Below, piece by piece: positions 34,901 to 42,849 of a stretch of 64,000 bases of DNA. Each line of letters opens with the position of its first letter. Positions within the stretch are counted from its first letter, which is position 1. Both the position numbers and the translations under genes were made by a program. The notes beneath the pieces were generated by a model. The model saw only the letters and a list, made by a program, of their open reading frames with translations, made no database searches and was not told where the DNA came from. The stretch spans positions 1 to 64,000 of the forward strand of contig NZ_JAEEMU010000044.1 of NCBI RefSeq assembly GCF_016283395.1, in the 5' to 3' direction. This DNA is from Ruminococcus sp. (GTDB taxonomy: Bacteria > Bacillota_A > Clostridia > Oscillospirales > Ruminococcaceae).

Positions 34901-37636
34901 ATATACAGGATATTTGTTGAAGTAAACGGCGTAAGCTATCCGCTGCTCATCTCGGAAAACAATATCGACATCAAGCTCCTTAAAGAAGGAAAATACTATA
35001 TTTCTTTTGGAAAAGGCGAGGAGCAGGACAGCTTCAACGTATACCTGAAATGTGCCGCAGATAGTAAATACAAGGTGCAGATATGCAGCGGCATACACAG
35101 GCTCGGAAGAGAAGAGGACGGAAGATACAATAATTCGCCTGAGAGCGGAAGTATCCGTGTCAAGTTCTTTGTAAGGGATAATGCAGACCTTGAAAGTGAG
35201 GTATCTGAGGAGAGAGTATACATTGACCTTGATGCTCCCACTGTTGCAGGTGCTGATACAAACGGTACGGATATACTGCGCAGGGACAGAGCTTTCAGAT
35301 TTGAAGCTTTCTCGGACGGTGAAGCTGTGATAAGAGTAAGAGTCGATGACAGATCGCCAAGCGCGGGTATTGCTGAGGTAAAGGCTCATCTCTTTGACAA
35401 GGACGGATATCCTGTCGGAGATGCTGTCAGCGCACATCGTTCGGGCGATGCATGGGAACTTAGAGTGCCTGTGAACTTCAAGGGCTTTGCAAAGATCACT
35501 GCATGGGATAATGTGGGCAAGAGCTCGCTGATCGCAGAAACTTTAGGCATCGTTACCGAAAACAGTGATAAACATTCAGAGGAAGATCATGTATCCATAG
35601 TTCTTCCGCCGACAAGTCATAAGGATAAAAATGGTTTGCCGCTATATAATTCCGATGTCCATGCACAGCTTACTGTACGAGATTCGTTCTCGGGTATAGC
35701 TGATGTATTTACAAGCGTTTCGGGTGAAGCCGAAACAAGACTTGGCATAAACAGGAACGGTGATCCAGAGGATACTGATGCGGACGCATGGAATATAAAC
35801 AGAGACAAGTCGGAAAATAACCTTGTTACTGAGGTAACAAGAGATATCGTTATTTCAGGCAATTCAAACGGAAGCAGTATCTCACTGAGAATGAACGACA
35901 GAGCAGGAAATCCCAACTATGACGATACAGCATGGGAGACATTCAGCATTGATACTGTCAAGCCTGTGATAAGAGTAGCATTTGCTGACGGAAACAGCTC
36001 GTCAGACAGTGAATACAAGAATATTTTCAAGTCAGGCAGAAAAGCGGTCATAACTGTTACAGAGCGCAATTTCGATCCTTCACTTGCAGAGGTAATGCTC
36101 AATGGTCAGAGATTACAGCCTACATGGATTCTCTCAGGCGGTACTGAGGGAACAGATTCTGCACAGTACAGTGCAGAGGTGACAGTTGAAAAAGACGGCA
36201 AATACAAGCTTACTGTCAATTGCAGAGACATGGGCGACCTTAAAGCTGATACTTATGAATCGGAAGAGTTCATCATTGACGGTACTGCACCTGTTCTTAA
36301 TGTCAGCTTTGACAAGAGTTCGTCAGCCCAGCATTACTTTAACAGCAGCGTTACAGCTACATTAAGGATATCTGAGGAAAACTTCGATCCCAAGAGGATC
36401 ACGGTATCTGGTACGTATGATAACAGGACAGGTGATTTCCCGAAGGCTTCAGGCTGGGCAAAGGTCGGAAATGATTATGTTTCAACTATTACATTTGAGC
36501 AGAACGGTGATTACGAGCTGAGCATATCGGGCAGAGACAAGGCAGGAAATTCATTTGATACATATAGCGGAAGCTTCTGTGTAGATACCCAAAAGCCTAC
36601 AGTAAGCTTTGACAGTATCAGCAGATCAAATAACAGCAAGGAAATACGTCCGAGTATCCGTTTCGATGATCCGAATATCAAAAAAGAGACCATAAAGGTA
36701 GAGCTTGAGGGTGCAAACAGAGGCAAGGTCACTAATGTCCGCGGTGAACTTACAGAGAAGAACGGCGGCTATGAGTACGTCTTTGATAATATCCCTAACA
36801 AGCCCGAATATGATGATATCTATACGATCAAGGCAACTGCCGAGGATAATGCTTCAAATAAGATAGAAAAGAAATTCAGATTTTCTGTCAACAGATTTGG
36901 TTCGACATTTACCCTCGCAAAGGATACAGCCGAGCTTAACGGCGGATATATCTCAAGTCCGAAGGACATTATCATTACTGAGTATAATGCAGACAAACAT
37001 GCAAAACAGAACACTGTATTCATCACAAAGGATTCGGAAATGCTGGAGCTCAGAGAAGGTCTTGATTATACAGTTGAAGTAAAGGGCGGCGTTGATGAAT
37101 GGACAAGATATATCTATAATATCTTCTCGCGTAATTTTGACAGCGATGCAAGATACACTGTTTCTATCCATTCATATGATGAAGCAGGAAACGTCAATGT
37201 AAGCGACTCTGACAAAAAGAATGCAGAGGTATCGTTCTGTGTCGATAAGACAAAGCCTCTTTGTATACCTATCAATATCGCTGATAACAGGACATATAAG
37301 GGCGAGAGCTATACTGCACGTCTTTCTGTTTCCGATAATATCGTTTTGAAGAATATCCGCGTTTATGTTGACGGTGTGCCTGTAAATACAAGGCTGAACG
37401 ATGATGAGTGTTCATTCAATATCTCGAATTCAAGCAGTGCCCGCGAGGTATGCGTTGTTCTTACGGATATGGCAGGAAATGAGGAGGAGTATCACTATAA
37501 GAATATACTCGTTACCACCAATATTTTCAGGCTGCTTTTCCGTAAAACATGGTTCAAGATAACAGGAGGCGTATTACTGCTTCTGGCAGGTGCAGCTGTT
37601 GTGTTCATCAGAAAACGCAAGAAAAGACTTCTTTAA
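31934..37636 (+). CDS. Giant surface protein with Ig-like repeats and C-terminal membrane anchor
   Basis: A 1900-residue protein. An N-terminal signal (about 10-33) is followed by a Thr-rich low-complexity stretch (about 66-112). A long series of beta-sandwich (Ig-like) repeats follows, recognisable by recurring starts such as KPVIRVAFADG, APVLNVSFDKS and KPTVSFDSIS, and by VTERNFDP / ISEENFDP. One TM lies near 1873-1892, with a basic tail and no sortase motif. The start is a GTG overlapping the previous stop (GTGA) with GGGAGG upstream. It is the last gene of the kinase operon. It looks like a stalk or adhesin; no ligand can be named. Confidence 0.85.
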   Translation: MNNGIFDFKKKIAFTAALVIVANSFGTLPASAAVSSIGTLKSDSVDLSDDSDGKKKEVAQVEKTDAATTSTSTATTTTTTTTSTTTTSTTTTSTTTTSTTSTTTTTTPQNTKTYTVVVNGGIPEADFYVMAKRIFAKSTPACDYNGTNGGTITVNSGEVPSAEKVSIEKTEYRRKSASGNSLEYDAYYKAEVAADVVNVTISGIPEDGFCKHGSEITVKPHDEYTLIESDEARIVIVERPISFKSESIGNDEYRLSFGGASYIISPRFFSITISGNYKVFRGDKETGERRFKWKEINDLRIEAKDKQALSIYDGSKSKAFKVENDFFKMSDLLTFEQFRYSNDAQFVVTGVNWNVCVKSTFDGASDRETTRYFHVEKGTDGTYFFRVPYLELGNYYLDCYEYFGHHNVDLGKMYSDISGENAVGYCKIPYFPGENDIELKYKKFTKFGSYTFAPSQDISLRSGSCFSIDSDTPIKTLMTLPASFDSSVISYDYFKGNDASGLHSSKFSIDADEREFKLTSKVIKDPVFILVKNIIKDADGLSSGIDDSICFYNDKNAPTVSGTEEHYENKWYGKEGAVFTLDIHDREECPIPENDTVFYEEKEIRDVYEKFINAPTVNKQEIASVIVGDYRFDRPEGGWSDTASINVYIENAAVRKTEKELVELLSTVDLSEVDPSKYSDQGDSYNYYKKLIKNGVCKELNDYYSTKITELSKNENTSDEAAEIAMAAAKLENHVSAYKKALAGAKNTHKTVPSLTFDTESQTFKVTLKPDDAYKNSIINDSVDVYAVDNSGNSGIDTEKMYTINVHMDCAPPVISAESLEVINAVPIAGADGEMNYVVKEGTIINAAVNDIYGDSEGSGVKGAEWYVGDDSGSAKRMWRNDDGKSFGMMIDKHDIEGKNLKSSFSIKATDNVDNSAVLSSDAGDKKINLIFDTERPLSSITDASDVSKVHTQEIRDGENTIIKKWYGSYEDIKLNLYAADENPDKCSGIYRIFVEVNGVSYPLLISENNIDIKLLKEGKYYISFGKGEEQDSFNVYLKCAADSKYKVQICSGIHRLGREEDGRYNNSPESGSIRVKFFVRDNADLESEVSEERVYIDLDAPTVAGADTNGTDILRRDRAFRFEAFSDGEAVIRVRVDDRSPSAGIAEVKAHLFDKDGYPVGDAVSAHRSGDAWELRVPVNFKGFAKITAWDNVGKSSLIAETLGIVTENSDKHSEEDHVSIVLPPTSHKDKNGLPLYNSDVHAQLTVRDSFSGIADVFTSVSGEAETRLGINRNGDPEDTDADAWNINRDKSENNLVTEVTRDIVISGNSNGSSISLRMNDRAGNPNYDDTAWETFSIDTVKPVIRVAFADGNSSSDSEYKNIFKSGRKAVITVTERNFDPSLAEVMLNGQRLQPTWILSGGTEGTDSAQYSAEVTVEKDGKYKLTVNCRDMGDLKADTYESEEFIIDGTAPVLNVSFDKSSSAQHYFNSSVTATLRISEENFDPKRITVSGTYDNRTGDFPKASGWAKVGNDYVSTITFEQNGDYELSISGRDKAGNSFDTYSGSFCVDTQKPTVSFDSISRSNNSKEIRPSIRFDDPNIKKETIKVELEGANRGKVTNVRGELTEKNGGYEYVFDNIPNKPEYDDIYTIKATAEDNASNKIEKKFRFSVNRFGSTFTLAKDTAELNGGYISSPKDIIITEYNADKHAKQNTVFITKDSEMLELREGLDYTVEVKGGVDEWTRYIYNIFSRNFDSDARYTVSIHSYDEAGNVNVSDSDKKNAEVSFCVDKTKPLCIPINIADNRTYKGESYTARLSVSDNIVLKNIRVYVDGVPVNTRLNDDECSFNISNSSSAREVCVVLTDMAGNEEEYHYKNILVTTNIFRLLFRKTWFKITGGVLLLLAGAAVVFIRKRKKRLL

Positions 37637-37643
37637 TTGAAAT

Positions 37644-37677
37644 AAAACGGTCCTTGATGCAATATCAGGACCGTTTT
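37644..37677 (+). terminator. Terminator of the kinase/surface-protein operon
   Basis: aaaacggtcct and aggaccgtttt arms enclose a short loop and end in T's. Confidence 0.8.
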
Positions 37678-37688
37678 CGTTTTTGTGC

Positions 37689-37717
37689 TTGACATATTCA
37701 CCTACAGATGTTATAAT
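37689..37717 (+). promoter_or_regulatory. Promoter of the queuosine operon
   Basis: Consensus TTGACA (37689-37694), a 17-bp spacer and TATAAT (37712-37717). Confidence 0.85.
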
Positions 37718-37736
37718 ATGAAACGGAGTATTTTCC

Positions 37737-37780
37737 CGACAGTTCGTTTGCGCCATCCTGTCGTTAAACAAAACCAGGGC
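37737..37780 (+). promoter_or_regulatory. PreQ1-I riboswitch aptamer
   Basis: Stem P1 is cgacag (37737-37742) with ctgtcg (37758-37763), enclosing the loop ttcgtttgcgccatc. It is followed by the A-rich tail gttaaacaaaaccaggg, which would form the pseudoknot. The GTTCG, CATCC and AAACAAAAC elements agree with class I preQ1 riboswitches. It stands in front of queD-queE-folE-queC-queF, the preQ1 pathway. Confidence 0.85.
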
Positions 37781-37786
37781 ATCTGT

Positions 37787-37813
37787 GAGTGCAGAGGGAA
37801 CTGCGCTCTTTTT
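37787..37813 (+). terminator. Riboswitch expression-platform terminator 1
   Basis: gagtgcag (37787-37794) and ctgcgctc (37801-37808) pair with one wobble, followed by ttttt. It begins 7 nt after the aptamer. Confidence 0.7.
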
Positions 37814-37824
37814 ACGAAACAGGT

Positions 37825-37850
37825 GCGTCTGCTCATGGCAGACGCTTTTT
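37825..37850 (+). terminator. Second leader terminator
   Basis: Perfect 8-bp arms gcgtctgc and gcagacgc followed by ttttt, 12 nt after the first terminator. Confidence 0.75.
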
Positions 37851-37903
37851 ATTTTATAAGGCGGCGTTATGATGCGTCCGACGTATATCCATGAGGTGAT
37901 ATT

Positions 37904-38329
37904 ATGTACAGACTGAAAACTTCTGCGGAATTTGACAGTGCTCATTTCCTTGCAGGCTATAACGGAAAATGCGCAAATATTCACGGACACCGCTGGAAAA
38001 TAGAGGTGGTCGTTAAAAGCAGCGAGCTTACTGCCGGCGGAGAAAAACGCGGAATGGTCGTAGATTTCGCCGATTTTAAAAAGGCAGTGCGTACTCTTGC
38101 AAAAAGCTTTGACCATGTGCTTATATACGAAAAGGGTTCGCTGAAAGCTGCGACTCTTGCGGCACTCAATGACGAGAATTTCCGCCTTATCGAGGTGGAC
38201 TTCCGTCCCACAGCCGAGAATTTTGCAAAGCATTTCTACGGGATACTCAAAGCAGAGGGACTTCCAGTAGAAAGCGTTGCAGTATACGAAACACCTGAGA
38301 ATTGTGCGTGTTATGAGGAGGAAAACTGA
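37904..38329 (+). CDS. queD: 6-carboxy-5,6,7,8-tetrahydropterin synthase
   Basis: A 141-residue enzyme that turns dihydroneopterin triphosphate into 6-carboxytetrahydropterin, an early step to queuosine. Zinc ligands are in FDSAHFL and NIHGHRW; the catalytic region contains DHVLIYEKGS; the C-terminal Glu is in VAVYETPENCACYEE. GAGG lies 7 nt before the ATG. Its stop overlaps the queE start (TGATG). Confidence 0.95.
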   Translation: MYRLKTSAEFDSAHFLAGYNGKCANIHGHRWKIEVVVKSSELTAGGEKRGMVVDFADFKKAVRTLAKSFDHVLIYEKGSLKAATLAALNDENFRLIEVDFRPTAENFAKHFYGILKAEGLPVESVAVYETPENCACYEEEN

Positions 38330-38988
38330 TGCTTCCTGTAGTTGAAAAATTTATAAGTATTAACGGTGAGGGAGCTCATGCAGGTGAGCTTGCTGCATTC
38401 ATTCGTTTCAGAGGCTGTAATCTCTGCTGCTCTTACTGCGATACCGTATGGGCAAACTGCGAGTCTGCTCCTGCGGACTACGAGACACCTGAGGAGATCG
38501 CAGAGTGGGTGGCTGAAAAAGGAGTTGAAAACGTTACTCTTACAGGCGGAGAGCCGCTTATGCAAAAGGAATGTGATGCGGTTGCTGAACTGCTTATGAA
38601 GCAGGGCTGCCGTGTGGAGATAGAGACAAACGGAAGTATATACCTTGGCAGGCTTGCTGATGCGCAGTATCGTCCCGTATTCACTATGGATTACAAGCTG
38701 CCGTCAAGCGGTATGGAAGAATTTATGTGCAGGGATAATTTCCGCCTTCTCGGTGAGCATGATACAGTAAAATTCGTATCGGGCAGCATGGAAGACCTTG
38801 AAAGGGCTGCGGAAATAATAGATGAATACGGACTTGTGGGACGCTGTCATGTGTATATCAGTCCTGTTTTCGGAGAGATAGACCCTGCGGATATAGTCAC
38901 ATTTATGGAAGAGCGTAAAATGAACGGTGTAAGGCTTCAGCTCCAGCTGCATAAGTTTATCTGGGAGCCTTCAAGGAGGGGCGTATAA
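38329..38988 (+). CDS. queE: 7-carboxy-7-deazaguanine synthase (radical SAM)
   Basis: A 219-residue radical SAM enzyme converting carboxytetrahydropterin to 7-carboxy-7-deazaguanine. The iron-sulfur motif C-x3-C-x2-C is in RGCNLCCSYCDT, with LTGGEPLMQ binding SAM. INGEGAHAGELAAFIRFRG at the N-terminus is typical of QueE. Its end overlaps folE by 1 nt. Confidence 0.95.
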   Translation: MLPVVEKFISINGEGAHAGELAAFIRFRGCNLCCSYCDTVWANCESAPADYETPEEIAEWVAEKGVENVTLTGGEPLMQKECDAVAELLMKQGCRVEIETNGSIYLGRLADAQYRPVFTMDYKLPSSGMEEFMCRDNFRLLGEHDTVKFVSGSMEDLERAAEIIDEYGLVGRCHVYISPVFGEIDPADIVTFMEERKMNGVRLQLQLHKFIWEPSRRGV

Positions 38989-39557
38989 TGGACAGAGAAG
39001 CAATAGAATATCATGTTCTCGGAATACTCAAGGCAATAGGCGAAGATCCTGAGCGAGAGGGACTTAAAGAAACTCCTGCCCGTGTTGCCCGTATGCTTGA
39101 GGAAGTACTTGAGGGAACTGCCTATACAAATCATCAGATAGCAGAAATGTTCGGAAAGACATTTGAAGCGGATTACAATGCCGATATGGACAGTGCTGTT
39201 GTTATGAAGGATATAACCGTTTTTAGCTACTGTGAGCATCATATCGCTCTCATGTATGATATGAGCGTGAATGTTGCGTATATCCCTCACGGTAAAGTAC
39301 TTGGGCTCAGCAAGATAGCACGTATCTGTGATATGGCTGCAAAGCGTCTGCAATTGCAGGAAAGACTTGGCAGGGATATTGCCGAGATAATATCCGAAGC
39401 AGCAGGTACTCCCGATGTGGGAGTAATGATACGCGGTAGCCACAGCTGCATGACAGCAAGAGGTATCCGCAATCCAAATGCAAAGACAGTAACAGGTACT
39501 TTTATGGGTGCATTCCGCGACAGTGCAGAACTGAAAGACCTTGTTAAATTCGACTGA
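38988..39557 (+). CDS. folE: GTP cyclohydrolase I
   Basis: A 189-residue enzyme that makes dihydroneopterin triphosphate, the QueD substrate, from GTP. The motifs ETPARVARMLEE, FSYCEHHIALMYDM (zinc Cys and His), HGKVLGLSKIARI and RGSHSCMTARGIRNP are present. Its place inside the operon shows it feeds queuosine synthesis, though folate may share it. Confidence 0.96.
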   Translation: MDREAIEYHVLGILKAIGEDPEREGLKETPARVARMLEEVLEGTAYTNHQIAEMFGKTFEADYNADMDSAVVMKDITVFSYCEHHIALMYDMSVNVAYIPHGKVLGLSKIARICDMAAKRLQLQERLGRDIAEIISEAAGTPDVGVMIRGSHSCMTARGIRNPNAKTVTGTFMGAFRDSAELKDLVKFD

Positions 39558-39567
39558 GGAGGATACT

Positions 39568-40254
39568 ATGAAGGCTTTGGTATTATTTAGCGGCGGAGTT
39601 GACAGTACTACCTGTCTCGCTATTGCAGTTGATAAATACGGTGCTGAGAATGTGCTGGCACTTTCTCTTTATTACGGTCAGAAGCACAGCCGTGAGCTTG
39701 AAGCTGCGCGCAAGATAGCTTCTCATTACGGTGTAAAGCATAAGGAGCTTGACCTTGCGCTCATCTTTGCTGACAGTGACTGTACGCTCCTGAAAGGTTC
39801 AAGCGGAGATATCCCCAAGGAGAGCTATGCCGAGCAGCTCGAAAAGACTGACGGCAAGCCTGTTTCAACATATGTTCCGTTCAGAAACGGACTTTTCCTT
39901 GCATCTGCGGCAAGTATCGCTCTTTCAAACGGCTGTACCGAGATATACTACGGTGCTCACAGCGATGATGCGGCAGGCAATGCCTATCCCGATTGTAGCA
40001 GCGATTTCAATGACGCTATAAACCGCGCTATCTATCTCGGAAGCGGCTGCGAGCTTAAAGTTGTCGCTCCGTTTATCGGCATAAACAAAGCACAGGTAGT
40101 GGCTAAGGGATTGAAACTCGGTGTACCCTATGAGCTCACATGGAGCTGCTATGAGGGCGGCGATAAGCCCTGCGGAGTCTGCGGCACCTGCCGTGACAGG
40201 AAAGCTGCATTTGAGGCAAACGGTATCCACGACCCTGCTATGAAAGGAGAATAA
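39568..40254 (+). CDS. queC: 7-cyano-7-deazaguanine synthase
   Basis: A 228-residue ATP-dependent enzyme making preQ0. The PP-loop SGGVDSTT is at the N-terminus, and the zinc site is in [19 protein letters not shown] near the C-terminus. The frame extends upstream to 39541, but the ATG at 39568 has GAGGAGG 6 nt upstream and starts the fold ([10 protein letters not shown]). Confidence 0.96.
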   Translation: MKALVLFSGGVDSTTCLAIAVDKYGAENVLALSLYYGQKHSRELEAARKIASHYGVKHKELDLALIFADSDCTLLKGSSGDIPKESYAEQLEKTDGKPVSTYVPFRNGLFLASAASIALSNGCTEIYYGAHSDDAAGNAYPDCSSDFNDAINRAIYLGSGCELKVVAPFIGINKAQVVAKGLKLGVPYELTWSCYEGGDKPCGVCGTCRDRKAAFEANGIHDPAMKGE

Positions 40255-40255
40255 T

Positions 40256-40753
40256 ATGAGCGGCAGAAGCGAAAACGAAAAGGGAAGCATCACTCTTCTC
40301 GGCAATAACAATACAAAGTATTCTTCGGATTACGATCCGTCCGTACTTGAAACATTCCCCAACAAGCACCCTGACAATGACTATTTCGTAAAGTTCAACT
40401 GTCCTGAGTTCACGAGCCTTTGTCCTATTACAGGACAGCCTGACTTTGCGGCAATATATATATCATACGTCCCCGATAAGGTAATGGTGGAGAGCAAGTC
40501 GCTGAAGCTCTATCTTTTCAGCTTCCGCAATCACGGCGACTTCCATGAGGACTGCGTTAATATAATCATGAAAGACCTCATAAAGCTCATGTCTCCGAAA
40601 TATATCGAGGTGTGGGGAAAATTCCTGCCACGCGGCGGTATTTCCATTGATCCGTACTGCAATTACGGCAAGCCGGGTACTAAGTGGGAGGAGCTTGCAT
40701 GGGAGAGACTTTCTCATCACGACCTCTATCCCGAAAGCATAAATAACAGATGA
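40256..40753 (+). CDS. queF: NADPH-dependent 7-cyano-7-deazaguanine reductase
   Basis: A 165-residue type I QueF reducing preQ0 to preQ1, the riboswitch ligand. The catalytic Cys lies in [13 protein letters not shown]; the QueF motif is [22 protein letters not shown]. It is the last gene of the operon, starting 1 nt after the queC stop. queA, tgt and queG are not in the window. Confidence 0.96.
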   Translation: MSGRSENEKGSITLLGNNNTKYSSDYDPSVLETFPNKHPDNDYFVKFNCPEFTSLCPITGQPDFAAIYISYVPDKVMVESKSLKLYLFSFRNHGDFHEDCVNIIMKDLIKLMSPKYIEVWGKFLPRGGISIDPYCNYGKPGTKWEELAWERLSHHDLYPESINNR

Positions 40754-40759
40754 TACACA

Positions 40760-40795
40760 AACAGCCGCCCATTGCTAAAATGGACGGCTGTTTGC
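40760..40795 (+). terminator. Terminator of the queuosine operon
   Basis: acagccgcccatt and aatggacggctgt arms (one mismatch) followed by ttt. Confidence 0.75.
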
Positions 40796-42675
40796 TATAT
40801 TTTGGAGGTGGAGGAATTGTTACGGCGGACGAAATCGAGGCATTCGCTGACAGGTATAGGCTTTGAGAAATAATATCCCTGTATATAGTCTATACCGAGT
40901 CTGGAAAGCTTTTCAAGCTGAGGCTGTTCCTCGACTCCTTCGGCAACTATCTGCATACCGAGACGTTTTATCATCTCTGTTACCGCTTCAAACATTATTC
41001 TTGCTTTTTCACTTTTGAAATATGCGTTGACCATAGTACGGTCGAATTTGACGATATCAACTGGCATATTTAATATGTAGTTCAGGTTGGATTCTCCTGT
41101 ACCGAAGTCGTCAAGAGAGAATGAGCAGCCATATTTGCGGAGATACTCCATATTTTCAAGAAGTATGTCATTTTGCTTTATCGCGCCCGACTCGGTTATC
41201 TCAAGATTTATCTTTTTTGCGTCAATGCCGTATCTATGCATTATCCTGAAAAACTTCGGTGCGAGATCTGGATTCTCGCATTGGACTACCGAAAGGTTGA
41301 CCTCAATGTATTGCAGACCTATAGAGGTTATATCGTGGTCGTGTATAAGTTTGCATACGAGCTCGAATACTTTTTCGCCTATCTGTTCGATCTGTCCCGA
41401 CATTTCGGCGATAGGAATGAATTTGTTCGGCATTATGATACTGCCGTCGCTGCTGCGCAAACGCACGAGTGCTTCTGCGGATACAAATTTCTGCTCCTGT
41501 ACCGAGTATATGGGCTGTAGAAATATCTCGAACCTTTCTTCGCTGAGAGCAGCTTTTATCTCGTTCTGCATGGAGCGGTAATTCTCCATATTGAGGATAG
41601 CTTCCTTGTCGATAACGAAGAAGTCGTCATGACTTTCGCTTACGATATTTGAATAATAACGGTATGCCATGCCGAATTCGGCTATATTTTTGAAAAGCTT
41701 CAATGAAGGGACAGAGATAAAATGCGGATTTGGGAACTGATTATCAGACCAGCCTGCTTCAAATCTCTTCTTTATTTCTATCATCTTCTTATCCAGCGTA
41801 CCGTCATCAGGGAAAGCGACAATAAGATCATTTGATATTCCGCGGAAGACCTTGTCGTTTGACAGCTTTTTCAGGTAATTTGATATTTCCAGCAGCAGAT
41901 CTTCCGAAACTATGGTTTTTTCCATATCTTCGTTGTTTATGATAATGAATGATTGATCCAGCTTGTTGTTGTCAAAAAGCTGTTTTATGTATTCATATAG
42001 CATCTGGATACGGTATATTCCGAGATTTCGGTCTATACCTGAGTCAGGATTTTCCATTTTTGCAAAGAGTATGGTTATTCCGAGAGCCATTGAAAGGCTT
42101 ACAAGAAGCAGTTCACGATTGAAAAGCTGTATCGTAGCACCTGCGGTCTCGAGTACCATCCATAGCATAGCTGCGTGACTGCGGTAGGGGTTCATCTGTT
42201 TATTGAAGAAAAGTATCATTATGATAGAACCGATTATATATAAAGGTGCAACGATGAATGTGTATATTACAGCAGGACCGTAGCTGTATACTTCATTATC
42301 CTTATTTATGCAGTATATCGGCAGCATGAATGGTATGATGCTGAGTATGAATGTGGCGGCGAAGAAAATGCGCCGCAGTCTTTTTTGCTTTCGCAGTTTT
42401 ACAATATCATAGCATATATAATTGAAGGACAGGTAACTTGTCCATATTACAAATAAAAGATATATCTTACAGAATATCGCCGCTTCTATTTTGGGAGCAT
42501 TTATTATGGCATCTATAGAACACAGATCAGCTATGACACATAAAGTAGTTACCAGAACCAGCTGACGATATATCCACATACTTTCAAGTATGACGCTTTG
42601 CCTTTTGAATGAGTAGTAGCATATAAGCAGAAGGATTATCAAAGCACAGAATTGTATTTGCATACTTTGAACCAT
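40795..42675 (-). CDS. Membrane-bound EAL-domain c-di-GMP phosphodiesterase
   Basis: A 626-residue protein. About six or seven TMs occupy 5-205; residues 215-365 look like a GGDEF remnant without the signature. The EAL domain (about 375-620) keeps the catalytic set: SAEALVRL (EAL), VNLS, LEITES, LDDFGTG, IVKFDRTM, AEGVEE and QGYYFSKP. It should hydrolyse c-di-GMP to pGpG, gated by the membrane part. GGAGGGG precedes the ATG. Confidence 0.9.
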   Translation of the reverse strand: MVQSMQIQFCALIILLLICYYSFKRQSVILESMWIYRQLVLVTTLCVIADLCSIDAIINAPKIEAAIFCKIYLLFVIWTSYLSFNYICYDIVKLRKQKRLRRIFFAATFILSIIPFMLPIYCINKDNEVYSYGPAVIYTFIVAPLYIIGSIIMILFFNKQMNPYRSHAAMLWMVLETAGATIQLFNRELLLVSLSMALGITILFAKMENPDSGIDRNLGIYRIQMLYEYIKQLFDNNKLDQSFIIINNEDMEKTIVSEDLLLEISNYLKKLSNDKVFRGISNDLIVAFPDDGTLDKKMIEIKKRFEAGWSDNQFPNPHFISVPSLKLFKNIAEFGMAYRYYSNIVSESHDDFFVIDKEAILNMENYRSMQNEIKAALSEERFEIFLQPIYSVQEQKFVSAEALVRLRSSDGSIIMPNKFIPIAEMSGQIEQIGEKVFELVCKLIHDHDITSIGLQYIEVNLSVVQCENPDLAPKFFRIMHRYGIDAKKINLEITESGAIKQNDILLENMEYLRKYGCSFSLDDFGTGESNLNYILNMPVDIVKFDRTMVNAYFKSEKARIMFEAVTEMIKRLGMQIVAEGVEEQPQLEKLSRLGIDYIQGYYFSKPIPVSECLDFVRRNNSSTSKI

Positions 42676-42716
42676 TGAACCCCTCCTTTTCTTGATGTTA
42701 TTTGCTATATATATGT

Positions 42717-42722
42717 ATTATA
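42717..42722 (-). promoter_or_regulatory. Possible -10 box of the EAL gene
   Basis: TATAAT on the minus strand, about 42 bp before the ATG; no convincing -35 box at 17 bp (CAAACT). Confidence 0.3.
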
Positions 42723-42798
42723 TCACAAAAAAACTATTAAGTTTGCATAATTATTATAATATACTGTTAATGTTGTATTGCAAAGTTTTATAAATGAA

Positions 42799-42845
42799 CA
42801 AAAAGCAGCATAAACGAACTGAAAATGCGTTTATGCTGCTTTGCA
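42799..42845 (-). terminator. Terminator of the GGDEF-EAL gene
   Basis: Perfect 13-bp arms agcagcataaacg (42804-42816) and cgtttatgctgct (42828-42840). On the minus strand a T run follows. Confidence 0.85.
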
Positions 42846-42849
42846 ATTA

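Noticed and set aside
37685..37894. 69-codon plus-strand frame over the queuosine leader
   Set aside because: It overlaps the riboswitch and both terminators; it has no ribosome site.
37574..38233. 219-codon minus-strand frame
   Set aside because: Antisense to the riboswitch and queD; no supporting signal.
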